Assembly (NCBI GenBank): GCA_036271875.1
Contig: DATAZU010000017.1
Coordinates: forward strand, 62,001-126,000
Direction of reading: 5' to 3'
From: Galbitalea sp036271875
GTDB lineage: Bacteria > Actinomycetota > Actinomycetes > Actinomycetales > Microbacteriaceae
DNA: 64,000 nucleotides
Shown: piece after piece, positions 16,581-23,607 of the stretch
Layout: the number at the start of each line of letters is the position of its first letter
How positions within the stretch are numbered: the first letter of the stretch is position 1
Made by a program: the position numbers and the translations under genes
The notes under the pieces: generated by a model
The model's database searches: none
What the model saw: the letters and a program-made list of their open reading frames with translations, nothing else
What the model was told of the DNA's origin: nothing

Positions 16581-17768
16581 TTATTTGTTGGGAATGAGTG
16601 CTGTGTCGGTCGTAACTGTGTGGAGGTCGACCACGCGAGCACCGAGGATGCGGTCGGAAACCTCGCGCACCGCCCCGTGGCCGCCCCGGTTCCGTAAAAC
16701 GGTTCGCGCGGCAATGAGAACCTCGTGTCGAGCATCCGCAACGGCGACCGGCCAGCCGACCGCGTCCAGCGCGTCGAGGTCGTTCAGGTCGTTGCCGACG
16801 TAGGCAATCCGCGAGAGCGGCAGGTCTTTGCTTGCTGCCCACTCGATGAGCGCGCCGGCCTTATCGTCGATGCCCTGAAGCACCTCGACCCCGAGCTTCT
16901 GCGCGCGGGCCGTCACGACCGGGTTTCGTTCCTTGGACAGGATGAGCACGGGGACGCCAGCCTCGCGCAGCGCGGCGACGCCAGCACCATCGGAACGACT
17001 GGTCGTCACCGACTCCCGTCCATCCGAGTCGACCGAGACACGATCATCCGTGTGCACGCCATCGAAGTCGGTGACCAGCGCATCGACATCGATGGCCTCG
17101 TCCGATTCGAAGAGAGCCGCCATGAGGCTCGCTAATTCGAGCTCGCGCTCTGTGTCGATCTCGATCGCCCGGGCCGCGTCCACCTCCGCGATCCCGACGC
17201 GGCCAAAGAACCGATGTCCCGCCGCGCGAAATCCAGCGGAACTCATCGCGTAGAACGCGCCGGTCTCCTGAAAATGCGCGTCGCGATCCTGGCGGCGCGG
17301 GCGAACCGCAGCATCGTGGTTGACGCCAAGCGCCCCGAGATCTGTTGGCTTCCAGAGAAAGGCGAACGTCTCGACGGCGGAAAAGACCACGTCCTCGTCC
17401 CCAGCGCGAACGCGACGGACCGCGGCATCGAGGTCACTCGGGTCGATAAAGGGCGAGGTTGCCTGGATGAAGACGGCGATATCGGGCGCGGGGTCGAGGT
17501 GATCGAGCGCGTGCAGCAGGGCCGCTTCCGAACTCGCGGTGTCTCCCGAAATAGCGTCGGGACGGATGATGACTTCGGCGCCCGCCTCACGTGCTGCTGC
17601 TGCGATTGCTGCGTCATCAGTGCTGACGACAACGCGATCGATCGTCGTCGCGCCGCGCGCGGCATCCACTGCTCGGGCGACCAGCGAACGCCCGGCGACC
17701 CTCCGCAGATTCTTGCCGGGGACGCCTTGAGAGCCACCACGAGCGGGGATGATCGCAACGACGCTCAA
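16581..17768 (-). CDS. CMP-nonulosonate cytidylyltransferase fused to KdsC-like HAD phosphatase
   Basis: A 395-residue two-domain protein. Residues 1 to about 220 are a NeuA-type cytidylyltransferase: IIPARGGSQGVPGKNLRRVAG, VVVSTDD at 47-52 and FIQATSPF at 100-107. Residues from about 228 are a HAD domain like KdsC, with motif I DFDG (D234, D236), Ser278, Lys303 and GNDLND at 325-330, so all catalytic residues are present. The pair could remove the 9-phosphate from a nonulosonate phosphate and then activate the sugar with CTP. The start is a TTG at 17768 with GAAAGG upstream. Vertebrate CMP-sialate synthetases share this domain order but have lost HAD residues. Confidence 0.9.
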   Translation of the reverse strand: MSVVAIIPARGGSQGVPGKNLRRVAGRSLVARAVDAARGATTIDRVVVSTDDAAIAAAAREAGAEVIIRPDAISGDTASSEAALLHALDHLDPAPDIAVFIQATSPFIDPSDLDAAVRRVRAGDEDVVFSAVETFAFLWKPTDLGALGVNHDAAVRPRRQDRDAHFQETGAFYAMSSAGFRAAGHRFFGRVGIAEVDAARAIEIDTERELELASLMAALFESDEAIDVDALVTDFDGVHTDDRVSVDSDGRESVTTSRSDGAGVAALREAGVPVLILSKERNPVVTARAQKLGVEVLQGIDDKAGALIEWAASKDLPLSRIAYVGNDLNDLDALDAVGWPVAVADARHEVLIAARTVLRNRGGHGAVREVSDRILGARVVDLHTVTTDTALIPNK

Positions 17769-17913
17769 GTAGCGGCCCTTTCCGTGTAGAGGCTTCTGAC
17801 GTTATGCAGCCTTCTTAAGCACGACGTTGAGACGGGGTGAACGGTTCATTACGTCCCAGTGACGAGTTGGATTTCGCAAGCGGATCGGGCTTTCTTTGGT
17901 GACATTCGACAAC

Positions 17914-17927
17914 GGGATGCGCATCCC
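17914..17927. promoter_or_regulatory. Perfect 14-bp palindrome upstream of accD (candidate operator)
   Basis: GGGATGCGCATCCC lies just upstream of the accD -10 box, in the 182-base divergent gap between the nonulosonic genes and accD. A lipid-synthesis regulator could bind here, but no regulator can be named from the sequence. Confidence 0.35.
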
Positions 17928-17936
17928 CCTGTTGGG

Positions 17937-17942
17937 TAGGCT
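17937..17942 (+). promoter_or_regulatory. -10 box of accD-accE
   Basis: TAGGCT ends eight bases before the accD GTG. No Shine-Dalgarno-like sequence lies between them, which fits a leaderless transcript. Confidence 0.5.
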
Positions 17943-17950
17943 TTAGTTCC

Positions 17951-19624
17951 GTGACTCCAAAGACCGAGACCCCGAAATCCGCGACATCAAAGAACGCGTC
18001 GTCAAAGGATGACCGGGCCCCGGACACGGAGGCATCCGTTGCAACTGCGGACCTGTATACGACCGCCGGAAAGCTCGCCGATCTCAAAGATCGCTACCAC
18101 GAGGCCGTTACCGCGAGCGGTGAAGCGGCGATCGAGAAGCAGCACAAGAAGGGCAAGAAGACCGCACGCGAGAGGATCGCGACGCTGCTCGACGACGGCT
18201 CCTTCGTCGAACTCGACGAGTTTGTGCGACACCGCACGCACGCGTTCGGAATGGAGAAGCACCGTCCGTACGGCGACGCGGTTGTGACCGGCACCGGCAC
18301 CATCCACGGTCGCCAGGTCGCGGTGTACAGCCAGGACTTCACCATCTTCGGCGGATCACTGGGTGAAGTTGCCGGCGAAAAGATCATCAAGGTCATGGAT
18401 CTCGCGCTCAAGACCGGCGTACCGATCATCGGCATGCTCGATTCCGGCGGCGCGCGCATCCAGGAGGGCGTCGTCGCGCTCGGCAAGTACGGCGAGATCT
18501 TCCGCCGCAACACGCAGGCGTCCGGCGTCATCCCGCAGATCTCGATCATCATGGGACCGGCTGCCGGCGGGGCCGTGTACTCCCCCGCGCTGACCGACTT
18601 CGTGATCATGGTCGACAAGTCCAGCCAGATGTTCGTGACCGGACCTGATGTCATCAAGACGGTCACCGGCGAAACCGTGGGCATGGAGGAGTTGGGCGGC
18701 GCGCTGACCCACAACTCGATCTCGGGGGTATCGCACTACCTGGCCAGCGACGAAGACGACGCTCTCGACTACGCGCGCACCCTCCTGAGCTTCCTTCCGG
18801 ATAACAACCTGGCTGAGCTCCCCATCTATGAGAGTGACGTCGACCTCGAGATCACCGATGAGGACCGTCGCCTCAACACGATCATCCCGGACTCGCCCAA
18901 CCAGCCATACGACGTAAAGAACGTCATCGAACACATTGTCGACAACGCGGACTTCCTCGAAGTGCAACCACTCTTCGCACCCAACATCGTCATCGGCTTC
19001 GGCCGAGTCGAAGGACGGTCGGTCGGCATCATCGCCAACCAACCGAACGCGATGGCGGGAACCCTGAATATCGACGCCGGCGAGAAGGCGTCACGCTTCG
19101 TTCGCTTCTGCGATGCATTTTCCATCCCGATCCTGACCCTCGTTGACGTACCCGGCTACCTTCCGGGGACCGATCAGGAATGGACCGGCGTCATCCGGCG
19201 CGGGGCAAAACTGCTCTATGCGTACGCCGAAGCCACGGTCCCGCTGCTCACCGTCATCACGCGAAAGGCCTACGGGGGCGCATACATCGTTATGGGTTCC
19301 AAGCAGCTGGGAGCCGACCTCAACTACGCATGGCCGACCGCGGAAATCGCGGTCATGGGCGGTCAGGGCGCGGTCAACATCCTGTACCGCACCGAGATCA
19401 AGGAAGCCGAGGACGCCGGCGAGGATGTTGCGGCCGTTCGTACCCGACTCGCCAACGAATACACGTACAACGTGGCGTCCCCATTCCTCGCCGCGGAACG
19501 AGGCGAGCTTGATGGCATCATCGAGCCTGCCGCAACCCGAGTGGTCGTGATCAAGGGGATGCGCGCCCTACGTACCAAGCGCGCGGTACAGCCGCCCAAG
19601 AAACACGGGAACATCCCGCTGTGA
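17951..19624 (+). CDS. Acyl-CoA carboxylase beta subunit (carboxyltransferase)
   Basis: A 557-residue carboxyltransferase that moves CO2 from carboxybiotin to acetyl- or propionyl-CoA, giving malonyl- or methylmalonyl-CoA. A charged, low-complexity N-terminus of about 35 residues precedes TAGKLADLKDRYHEA. The crotonase-fold core includes MLDSGGARIQEG, IMGPAAGGAVYSPAL, VDVPGYLPGTDQEW, TRKAYGGAYIVMGSK and MGGQGAVNILYR. The C-terminus PPKKHGNIPL is typical of actinobacterial AccD5/PccB. The next gene is the epsilon subunit (GTGA overlap). The biotin-carrying alpha subunit is at 27.5 kb. Substrate choice, acetyl versus propionyl, is not decided. Confidence 0.94.
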   Translation: MTPKTETPKSATSKNASSKDDRAPDTEASVATADLYTTAGKLADLKDRYHEAVTASGEAAIEKQHKKGKKTARERIATLLDDGSFVELDEFVRHRTHAFGMEKHRPYGDAVVTGTGTIHGRQVAVYSQDFTIFGGSLGEVAGEKIIKVMDLALKTGVPIIGMLDSGGARIQEGVVALGKYGEIFRRNTQASGVIPQISIIMGPAAGGAVYSPALTDFVIMVDKSSQMFVTGPDVIKTVTGETVGMEELGGALTHNSISGVSHYLASDEDDALDYARTLLSFLPDNNLAELPIYESDVDLEITDEDRRLNTIIPDSPNQPYDVKNVIEHIVDNADFLEVQPLFAPNIVIGFGRVEGRSVGIIANQPNAMAGTLNIDAGEKASRFVRFCDAFSIPILTLVDVPGYLPGTDQEWTGVIRRGAKLLYAYAEATVPLLTVITRKAYGGAYIVMGSKQLGADLNYAWPTAEIAVMGGQGAVNILYRTEIKEAEDAGEDVAAVRTRLANEYTYNVASPFLAAERGELDGIIEPAATRVVVIKGMRALRTKRAVQPPKKHGNIPL

Positions 19625-19863
19625 CCCGGCACGAAGAAACCGTCGCCGCGGTCGAAGCCGATGTCGAGATACTGGCGGGCAACCCGGATGCAACGGACAT
19701 GGCCGCAGTGACGGCAGTGCTCGCCGGCGTCCTCGAGGAGCTGGCAGCGGAACAGGGGCGATTCGAGCAGTCGGCCGCACCATCCGCGTGGCAACGCTCG
19801 CAACGCGCTGTGCGCGAACCACTCCACGCCCAGGCCGGTGCCTGGCGCAGTTTTTCCGGCTGA
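19621..19863 (+). CDS. Acyl-CoA carboxylase epsilon subunit
   Basis: An 80-residue acidic protein starting with the GTG that overlaps the accD stop. The helix region ATDMAAVTAVLAGVLEELAAEQ and the Trp-containing SAWQRSQRAVREPLHAQAGAWRSF tail match the small AccE/PccE subunits. These stabilise and stimulate acyl-CoA carboxylase in actinomycetes. Such subunits are usually encoded directly behind the carboxyltransferase, as here. Confidence 0.85.
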   Translation: MTRHEETVAAVEADVEILAGNPDATDMAAVTAVLAGVLEELAAEQGRFEQSAAPSAWQRSQRAVREPLHAQAGAWRSFSG

Positions 19864-19886
19864 GCTCCTTTTCGGACTCAAAACCG

Positions 19887-19901
19887 AGCGAAAATTTCGC
19901 T
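19887..19901. repeat. AT-rich palindrome downstream of accE
   Basis: AGCGAAAATTTCGCT has seven-base arms around one base. It could be a small hairpin or a protein site. Confidence 0.4.
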
Positions 19902-20004
19902 AAGTCTGCGCATTCAACGAAATTGATCGCGAAAACGAAGATTCGCGCGCGAACAGGTCGTTCTACTCCCGTTTGTGCACGCAAATCCGTCGGAAAAGCC
20001 GAAA

Positions 20005-20040
20005 TGTACCCCGTTATTCGAAGTGGGGTACACCGTTTTT
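20005..20040 (+). terminator. Intrinsic terminator of accD-accE
   Basis: TGTACCCC and GGGGTACA pair perfectly around a 12-base loop and are followed by CCGTTTTT. It stands about 140 bases after the accE stop. Confidence 0.65.
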
Positions 20041-20081
20041 CCGCACGAAATCAGGTAAATTGACCCGCAGGGGCTCAAAAT

Positions 20082-20100
20082 TGTCCCCCATATGTCCCCC
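20082..20100. repeat. Two TGTCCCCC direct repeats, 11-base period
   Basis: TGTCCCCC occurs at 20082-20089 and 20093-20100. The period of one DNA turn suggests a site for a protein binding one face of the helix. No gene starts close by on the plus strand. Confidence 0.35.
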
Positions 20101-20128
20101 TAAATGACGACTATTCACGGGGGTACGG

Positions 20129-20212
20129 GCACGGCATTATTGATCGTGCTAGGTGTCTCTCTATGAGTTACACCACCAGACCATTGGCCGACTAGGGTAA
20201 GCGGGCCAATGG
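20129..20212. other. Three consecutive stem-loops (structured RNA candidate)
   Basis: Perfect stems are GCACG/CGTGC (20129-20133 with 20145-20149), GGTGT/ACACC (20152-20156 with 20170-20174) and CCATTGGCC/GGCCAATGG (20181-20189 with 20204-20212). Together with the terminator-like hairpin that follows they could form a small RNA read rightwards. No known RNA family was recognised. On the minus strand, the second stem matches the D-arm geometry of a tRNA-Gln-like 5' end, but the rest does not fold as a tRNA. Confidence 0.35.
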
Positions 20213-20220
20213 CTTGGGGG

Positions 20221-20262
20221 CGGGTCAGGGCAATATTCGGGTTGTTGCCCTGACCCGGGTTT
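20221..20262 (+). terminator. Terminator-like hairpin, 13-bp perfect stem
   Basis: The arms at 20221-20233 and 20245-20257 are perfectly complementary, with an 11-base loop and GGTTTT after them. It could end transcription coming from the structured stretch to its left. Confidence 0.6.
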
Positions 20263-20263
20263 T

Positions 20264-20300
20264 CAAAAATGGCCGGAAGCTTCGCTTCCGGCCATTTTTG
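20264..20300. terminator. Bidirectional terminator, 17-bp perfect stem
   Basis: A 37-base perfect hairpin with a three-base loop (TTC) has an A-run at its left end and a T-run at its right end, so it would work on both strands. It stands between the accD-accE side and the leftward signalling operon that ends at 20493. Confidence 0.75.
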
Positions 20301-20492
20301 CAAACTCGGACAAGCCGGCGCTGTGCTTGTTCTGCTCGTGCGGCGCATCGCGTGGGTTTCGCTCCGCAGCGTCCCGTAAGACCAGCGAAGCCGACAATCC
20401 ACGTGGTTGTTCTCGCGCCAGCGCAACCACTCCGCTTACTCACACCGCGGTGGGTAGCTCGCGCGCGGGTCGGGTGCATCCGCGAACCAGAA

Positions 20493-21524
20493 CTAGGCCG
20501 ACCGCGGAATCTCCAGCCACAGGTCGACCTCGTCGTCCTCCAACGCCTCCTGGCCGAGCGCCGAGGCGCTCCCATCGCCAACCGTCCGCAACCCAACAAC
20601 CGTCACCGCAACATCCGATCCTTCCGGCACTGTGCGCGCGATGACCTTGTCGGCGTCCGTCTTTTTGATTGCCGCGGCCAAGCGGTTGAGCACGCGGTCG
20701 AGGTCTTCGTCCGAGAGATCGTCGATTCCGCCTTCGTCGAGCAGGGTCACCGTGGCCCCCCGCCGCCTCGCGCTCATGACCTGCGTGCGTACCGCGTCGT
20801 TGAGCAGCTTCCGGCCACGAATCTCATCACGGATTGCCCCCTCGAGGTGCAGGCACTCCAGACGCTGCTCGTCGGTGAGTTCGCCTTCGTTCGATTGGAT
20901 GGTCCGAAGCATGTCAATCGCCATCATGCTGGTCTGGTCGAGACGGAATTGCCGCTCGAAGACGTGCGCCTCCTGCGCGGCCTGCCAGTCGGTTGCCTCG
21001 CGCTCGGCCTGGGCGAAACGCTGGCCGTCGCGGGTCGCCTTGGCCACTCCGTTGCTGACGACGTGCGATACGCCTACCCACACAACGGAGCCGATGACAC
21101 CGATGCCGCCGAGCGTCCCGACCCCTCCCCAGTAGATGCTCTGCAGCACGAGGAAGCCAACGCCGATCCAGGCGAACGTGTGCCTGCGCCGGGTCGAGGT
21201 GATGGTCATCAGCGTTCCGACCGCCGCGACGTACCAGGTGCCGTAGCCGTTCGACCTCGTTGGATCCAGCTGCCCGGTCACAAGAATCGGCAGAGCCACG
21301 ACGACCGCGAGGTTGAGAGATGCCATCCAGATCGGCATCCGGGTTGGGCCGATCGGCACGAGGCTCAGGATGGATGCGGCGCCGTAGAGACCCATGGCGA
21401 TGAAGATCGGGAGGTCGGAGTGCGGGATGTGCTGCGTGAGCGAATACGTCGCAAGGATCAGGTGGTACGCCGAGAACAGCCCGGCCATGCCGACGATCAG
21501 ATAGCGGGGAACGCCGATGTTCAC
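20493..21524 (-). CDS. Membrane protein, degenerate histidine-kinase-like, third gene of signalling trio
   Basis: A 343-residue protein with about six membrane segments in residues 1-170 and a long helical region (QRFAQAEREATDWQAAQEAH onwards). A short cytoplasmic part follows. The segment EGAIRDEIRGRKLLNDAV...ARRRGATVTLLDEGG looks like the entry of a histidine-kinase ATPase domain, but no N, G1 or G2 box follows and no phospho-His motif is seen. It is therefore unlikely to be an active kinase and may sense a signal or bind the kinase next to it. It overlaps the kinase gene by four bases (21521-21524). The function is not known. Confidence 0.75.
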   Translation of the reverse strand: MNIGVPRYLIVGMAGLFSAYHLILATYSLTQHIPHSDLPIFIAMGLYGAASILSLVPIGPTRMPIWMASLNLAVVVALPILVTGQLDPTRSNGYGTWYVAAVGTLMTITSTRRRHTFAWIGVGFLVLQSIYWGGVGTLGGIGVIGSVVWVGVSHVVSNGVAKATRDGQRFAQAEREATDWQAAQEAHVFERQFRLDQTSMMAIDMLRTIQSNEGELTDEQRLECLHLEGAIRDEIRGRKLLNDAVRTQVMSARRRGATVTLLDEGGIDDLSDEDLDRVLNRLAAAIKKTDADKVIARTVPEGSDVAVTVVGLRTVGDGSASALGQEALEDDEVDLWLEIPRSA

Positions 21525-22813
21525 GAGCCGGTTCCCGTCTGCGTCGCCTGGGTTGTCGTCAGGGCCGCTTCCTCATCGGATGCTGCCGAAGCGGACTTTG
21601 GTACTGGCCAGCGAAGCGAGACGATCGTCCCGTGGCCGGGCGACGAGGCGATGCGTGCGACGCCGCCCGCGTTCGCAACTCGTTCGATAATGCTGACGCG
21701 CACGCCGAGACGCTCGGTCGGAACGGCTTCCGCGGCGAACCCTGCCCCGTTGTCGCCGATCTCAACTTCGATGCCGCCCGGACGCACGCCCCTGATGGTG
21801 ACCCAGCGTTTGATTCGCGCACCGTCGCCCGCGTGCTGGACACTGTTGATCATTGCCTGCTGCGCCGCGGACGCGATCGCCTCACCCACGCTCACCGGCA
21901 CGGATCGCGGACCCACCTCGTTGTTGGTGACCTTGAATGGATGGGCCATTTCCGCCGCGGCATCCGCCACCCGCTGCGCAGTCGCACGCAGCCGCACCGT
22001 CGACCCGTCGTCCGGTTGCACCATGGCGGCATCCCGCAGGTAACCGATCGCGTTTCCGGCCATGACGGCGCCGAGCTTCTTCGCTTCCGGCGTGTACGCG
22101 CGCGCCGCCGAGATGAGAGTGGTCAGGACGCTGTCGTGAACAATCGAGTCAACCTGTACGCGTTCGACTTCGGTCGCATGATGACGAACGGCGTGACTGT
22201 AACGCTCAAGGGCGGCGCTCTGGGCGAGGTCGACGTTGGTTGCCGTCTGCCTCAGCATGGTGATCAGGACGACGACCGCGCCACCGAGGATGATCGAGTA
22301 GACCGAGTCGAGCACCGCCTGCGGCACCGGCTCGCTTCCCCCGGGCGGGGTCATCCGGACAATCCCGTAGATCGAGGGAACAACGAACAGGTAGATCGCC
22401 GCCCAGCGCGTCGAGAACGCGATGGTTGCGGTCGAGGTGCCGACATTCACCAGGAAGTAGAGCCACTGGCTTTCCGCCGGCGAGTGCGGTGTGACAACGT
22501 CGAACGGCCACGTCACGAGTGCGGCAACGTACACGAGCGCGACCAGACCGTGTGAGATACGCACGAATCGAACCGCAATCGAGCAGATCAGTGCGGCAAC
22601 GAGGCTCGCGACGAGCGCGATGACGATCGTCGCGGTCCAGATCGGGTTGTTCTCTTTGAGCTGGGCGAACAGCGGTGCCGCGGTTTGTGCCGCGAACACG
22701 AGGCTTCCGGCCGCGACCGATCGCGAAAGCACGATCTCGATCTGCTTGCGGCTGACCGGGTTGCGCGCGAACTTCAGATTCGGCGCGTCTCCTGATCGTT
22801 GGCTAAGCGACAT
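21521..22813 (-). CDS. Sensor histidine kinase (NarL-partner type)
   Basis: About 430 residues. Membrane segments occupy roughly residues 30-190, then a dimerisation helix with DSIVHDSVLTTLIS (candidate phospho-His in VHDS). The HATPase domain follows, with AAQQAMINSVQHAG (N box), VEIGDNGAGFA (G1) and GVRVSIIERVANAGG. SSPGHGTIVSLRWP completes the G2 part. It would phosphorylate the LuxR-type regulator encoded upstream. I take the ATG at 22813, which overlaps the regulator stop by 11 bases; a longer reading adds 29 residues antisense-like to the regulator end. The signal sensed is unknown. Confidence 0.87.
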   Translation of the reverse strand: MSLSQRSGDAPNLKFARNPVSRKQIEIVLSRSVAAGSLVFAAQTAAPLFAQLKENNPIWTATIVIALVASLVAALICSIAVRFVRISHGLVALVYVAALVTWPFDVVTPHSPAESQWLYFLVNVGTSTATIAFSTRWAAIYLFVVPSIYGIVRMTPPGGSEPVPQAVLDSVYSIILGGAVVVLITMLRQTATNVDLAQSAALERYSHAVRHHATEVERVQVDSIVHDSVLTTLISAARAYTPEAKKLGAVMAGNAIGYLRDAAMVQPDDGSTVRLRATAQRVADAAAEMAHPFKVTNNEVGPRSVPVSVGEAIASAAQQAMINSVQHAGDGARIKRWVTIRGVRPGGIEVEIGDNGAGFAAEAVPTERLGVRVSIIERVANAGGVARIASSPGHGTIVSLRWPVPKSASAASDEEAALTTTQATQTGTGS

Positions 22814-23507
22814 CCCCGCCGTCCGGATCCAGCCCGGGAAGAATTCCGTCTTCGACCGCACGGCGGAGCAGGTCGACCTTGGTCGGCGCTGGTCGACCAA
22901 CCTCGACGTATTTGACGCGAATTCGGTCGAGGTACTCGCGTGCCGTGGAATAGCCGATTCCGAGTTGCTCCGCAGCGAGCTTCAGTGGGAGGCCGGATGC
23001 GTACAGATGGAGGATCTCGCGCTCGCGCCGGCCGAGCTGGGCTTTCGAGAAGTCGCGGTCAGCGTCGATCGCCGTCGCCCACTCAAGATTGTTAAGTACC
23101 TCGCCGCGCGCAACGGTCGCTGCCGCCTGGAGAACGGTCTTCGTCGCGGAAGACTTCGGGATGACTCCCGCCGCTCCCGCCGCGAGCGCTTCGCGAACGC
23201 TTGCCACTCGATCGGCAATGCTGTGCACCAAAACGGCCGCGCCGATGCCCTGGACCCGCTTTACGTTGTCGGTCACCGTCGATCCGTCGCCAAGAGACAG
23301 GTCGAGGACGACGACATCGACCTCCCGGCCGTTCAGTCCGTTGAGAAGCTCGTCGACGGTCGCCGCGGCGAGCACGAAGTCGTAGCCGTCATCGAGGAAC
23401 GCGGCCTTCAGTCCGAGCCGTACCGACTCGTGATCGTCAACGACCGCAACTCGTACTCCGCTCGGCCGCACCAATGCCTCTGTCTCGTGCACGGTTGCCT
23501 GAACCAT
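22803..23507 (-). CDS. Response regulator, NarL/LuxR family
   Basis: A 234-residue regulator. The receiver domain has the acidic pair Asp24-Asp25 (VAVVDDHESV), phospho-acceptor Asp69 (VVLDLSLGDGS) and a conserved Lys in GVIPKSSATKT. The C-terminal helix-turn-helix covers LGRREREILHLYASGLPLKLAAEQLGIGYSTAREYLDRI. It is the first gene of the leftward trio and probably controls its own operon and other targets. The divergent 100-base gap to the DUF2207 gene could carry its operator, but no clear symmetric site was found. Confidence 0.92.
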   Translation of the reverse strand: MVQATVHETEALVRPSGVRVAVVDDHESVRLGLKAAFLDDGYDFVLAAATVDELLNGLNGREVDVVVLDLSLGDGSTVTDNVKRVQGIGAAVLVHSIADRVASVREALAAGAAGVIPKSSATKTVLQAAATVARGEVLNNLEWATAIDADRDFSKAQLGRREREILHLYASGLPLKLAAEQLGIGYSTAREYLDRIRVKYVEVGRPAPTKVDLLRRAVEDGILPGLDPDGGDVA

Positions 23508-23595
23508 GATCGTTCCCGTCTACCCCTTGGGGGCGCCGTTATCCGCCGCTCCCATGGTAATGGGATTGGGCTCCACCGGTACGGAACCGGACCGA

Positions 23596-23601
23596 TAGAG
23601 T
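23596..23601 (+). promoter_or_regulatory. -10 box of DUF2207 gene
   Basis: TAGAGT ends six bases before the ATG at 23608, consistent with a leaderless transcript. Confidence 0.5.
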
Positions 23602-23607
23602 CTGGAC

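Larger units (their letters stand above)
19864..20492. other. 629-base non-coding stretch with many inverted repeats
   Basis: No convincing gene is seen on either strand; the short open frames here lack family motifs and coding bias. The stretch holds, in order, a palindrome (19887-19901), a terminator for accD-accE, two TGTCCCCC repeats one helix turn apart (20082-20100), a run of three small stem-loops (20129-20212) and two strong terminator-like hairpins (20221-20300). Between 20301 and 20492 nothing clear is visible. The 20150-20183 part resembles the 5' third of a tRNA on the minus strand, but no matching 3' half exists. Confidence 0.7.

Noticed and set aside
20100..20260. Complete tRNA gene
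   Set aside because: Only a D-arm-like part matches; no seven-base anticodon loop, T-arm or matching acceptor end could be folded.
19788..20426. Small open frames of 91 and 103 codons in the gap after accE
   Set aside because: No family sequence, no ribosome site, and they run across terminators and hairpins.
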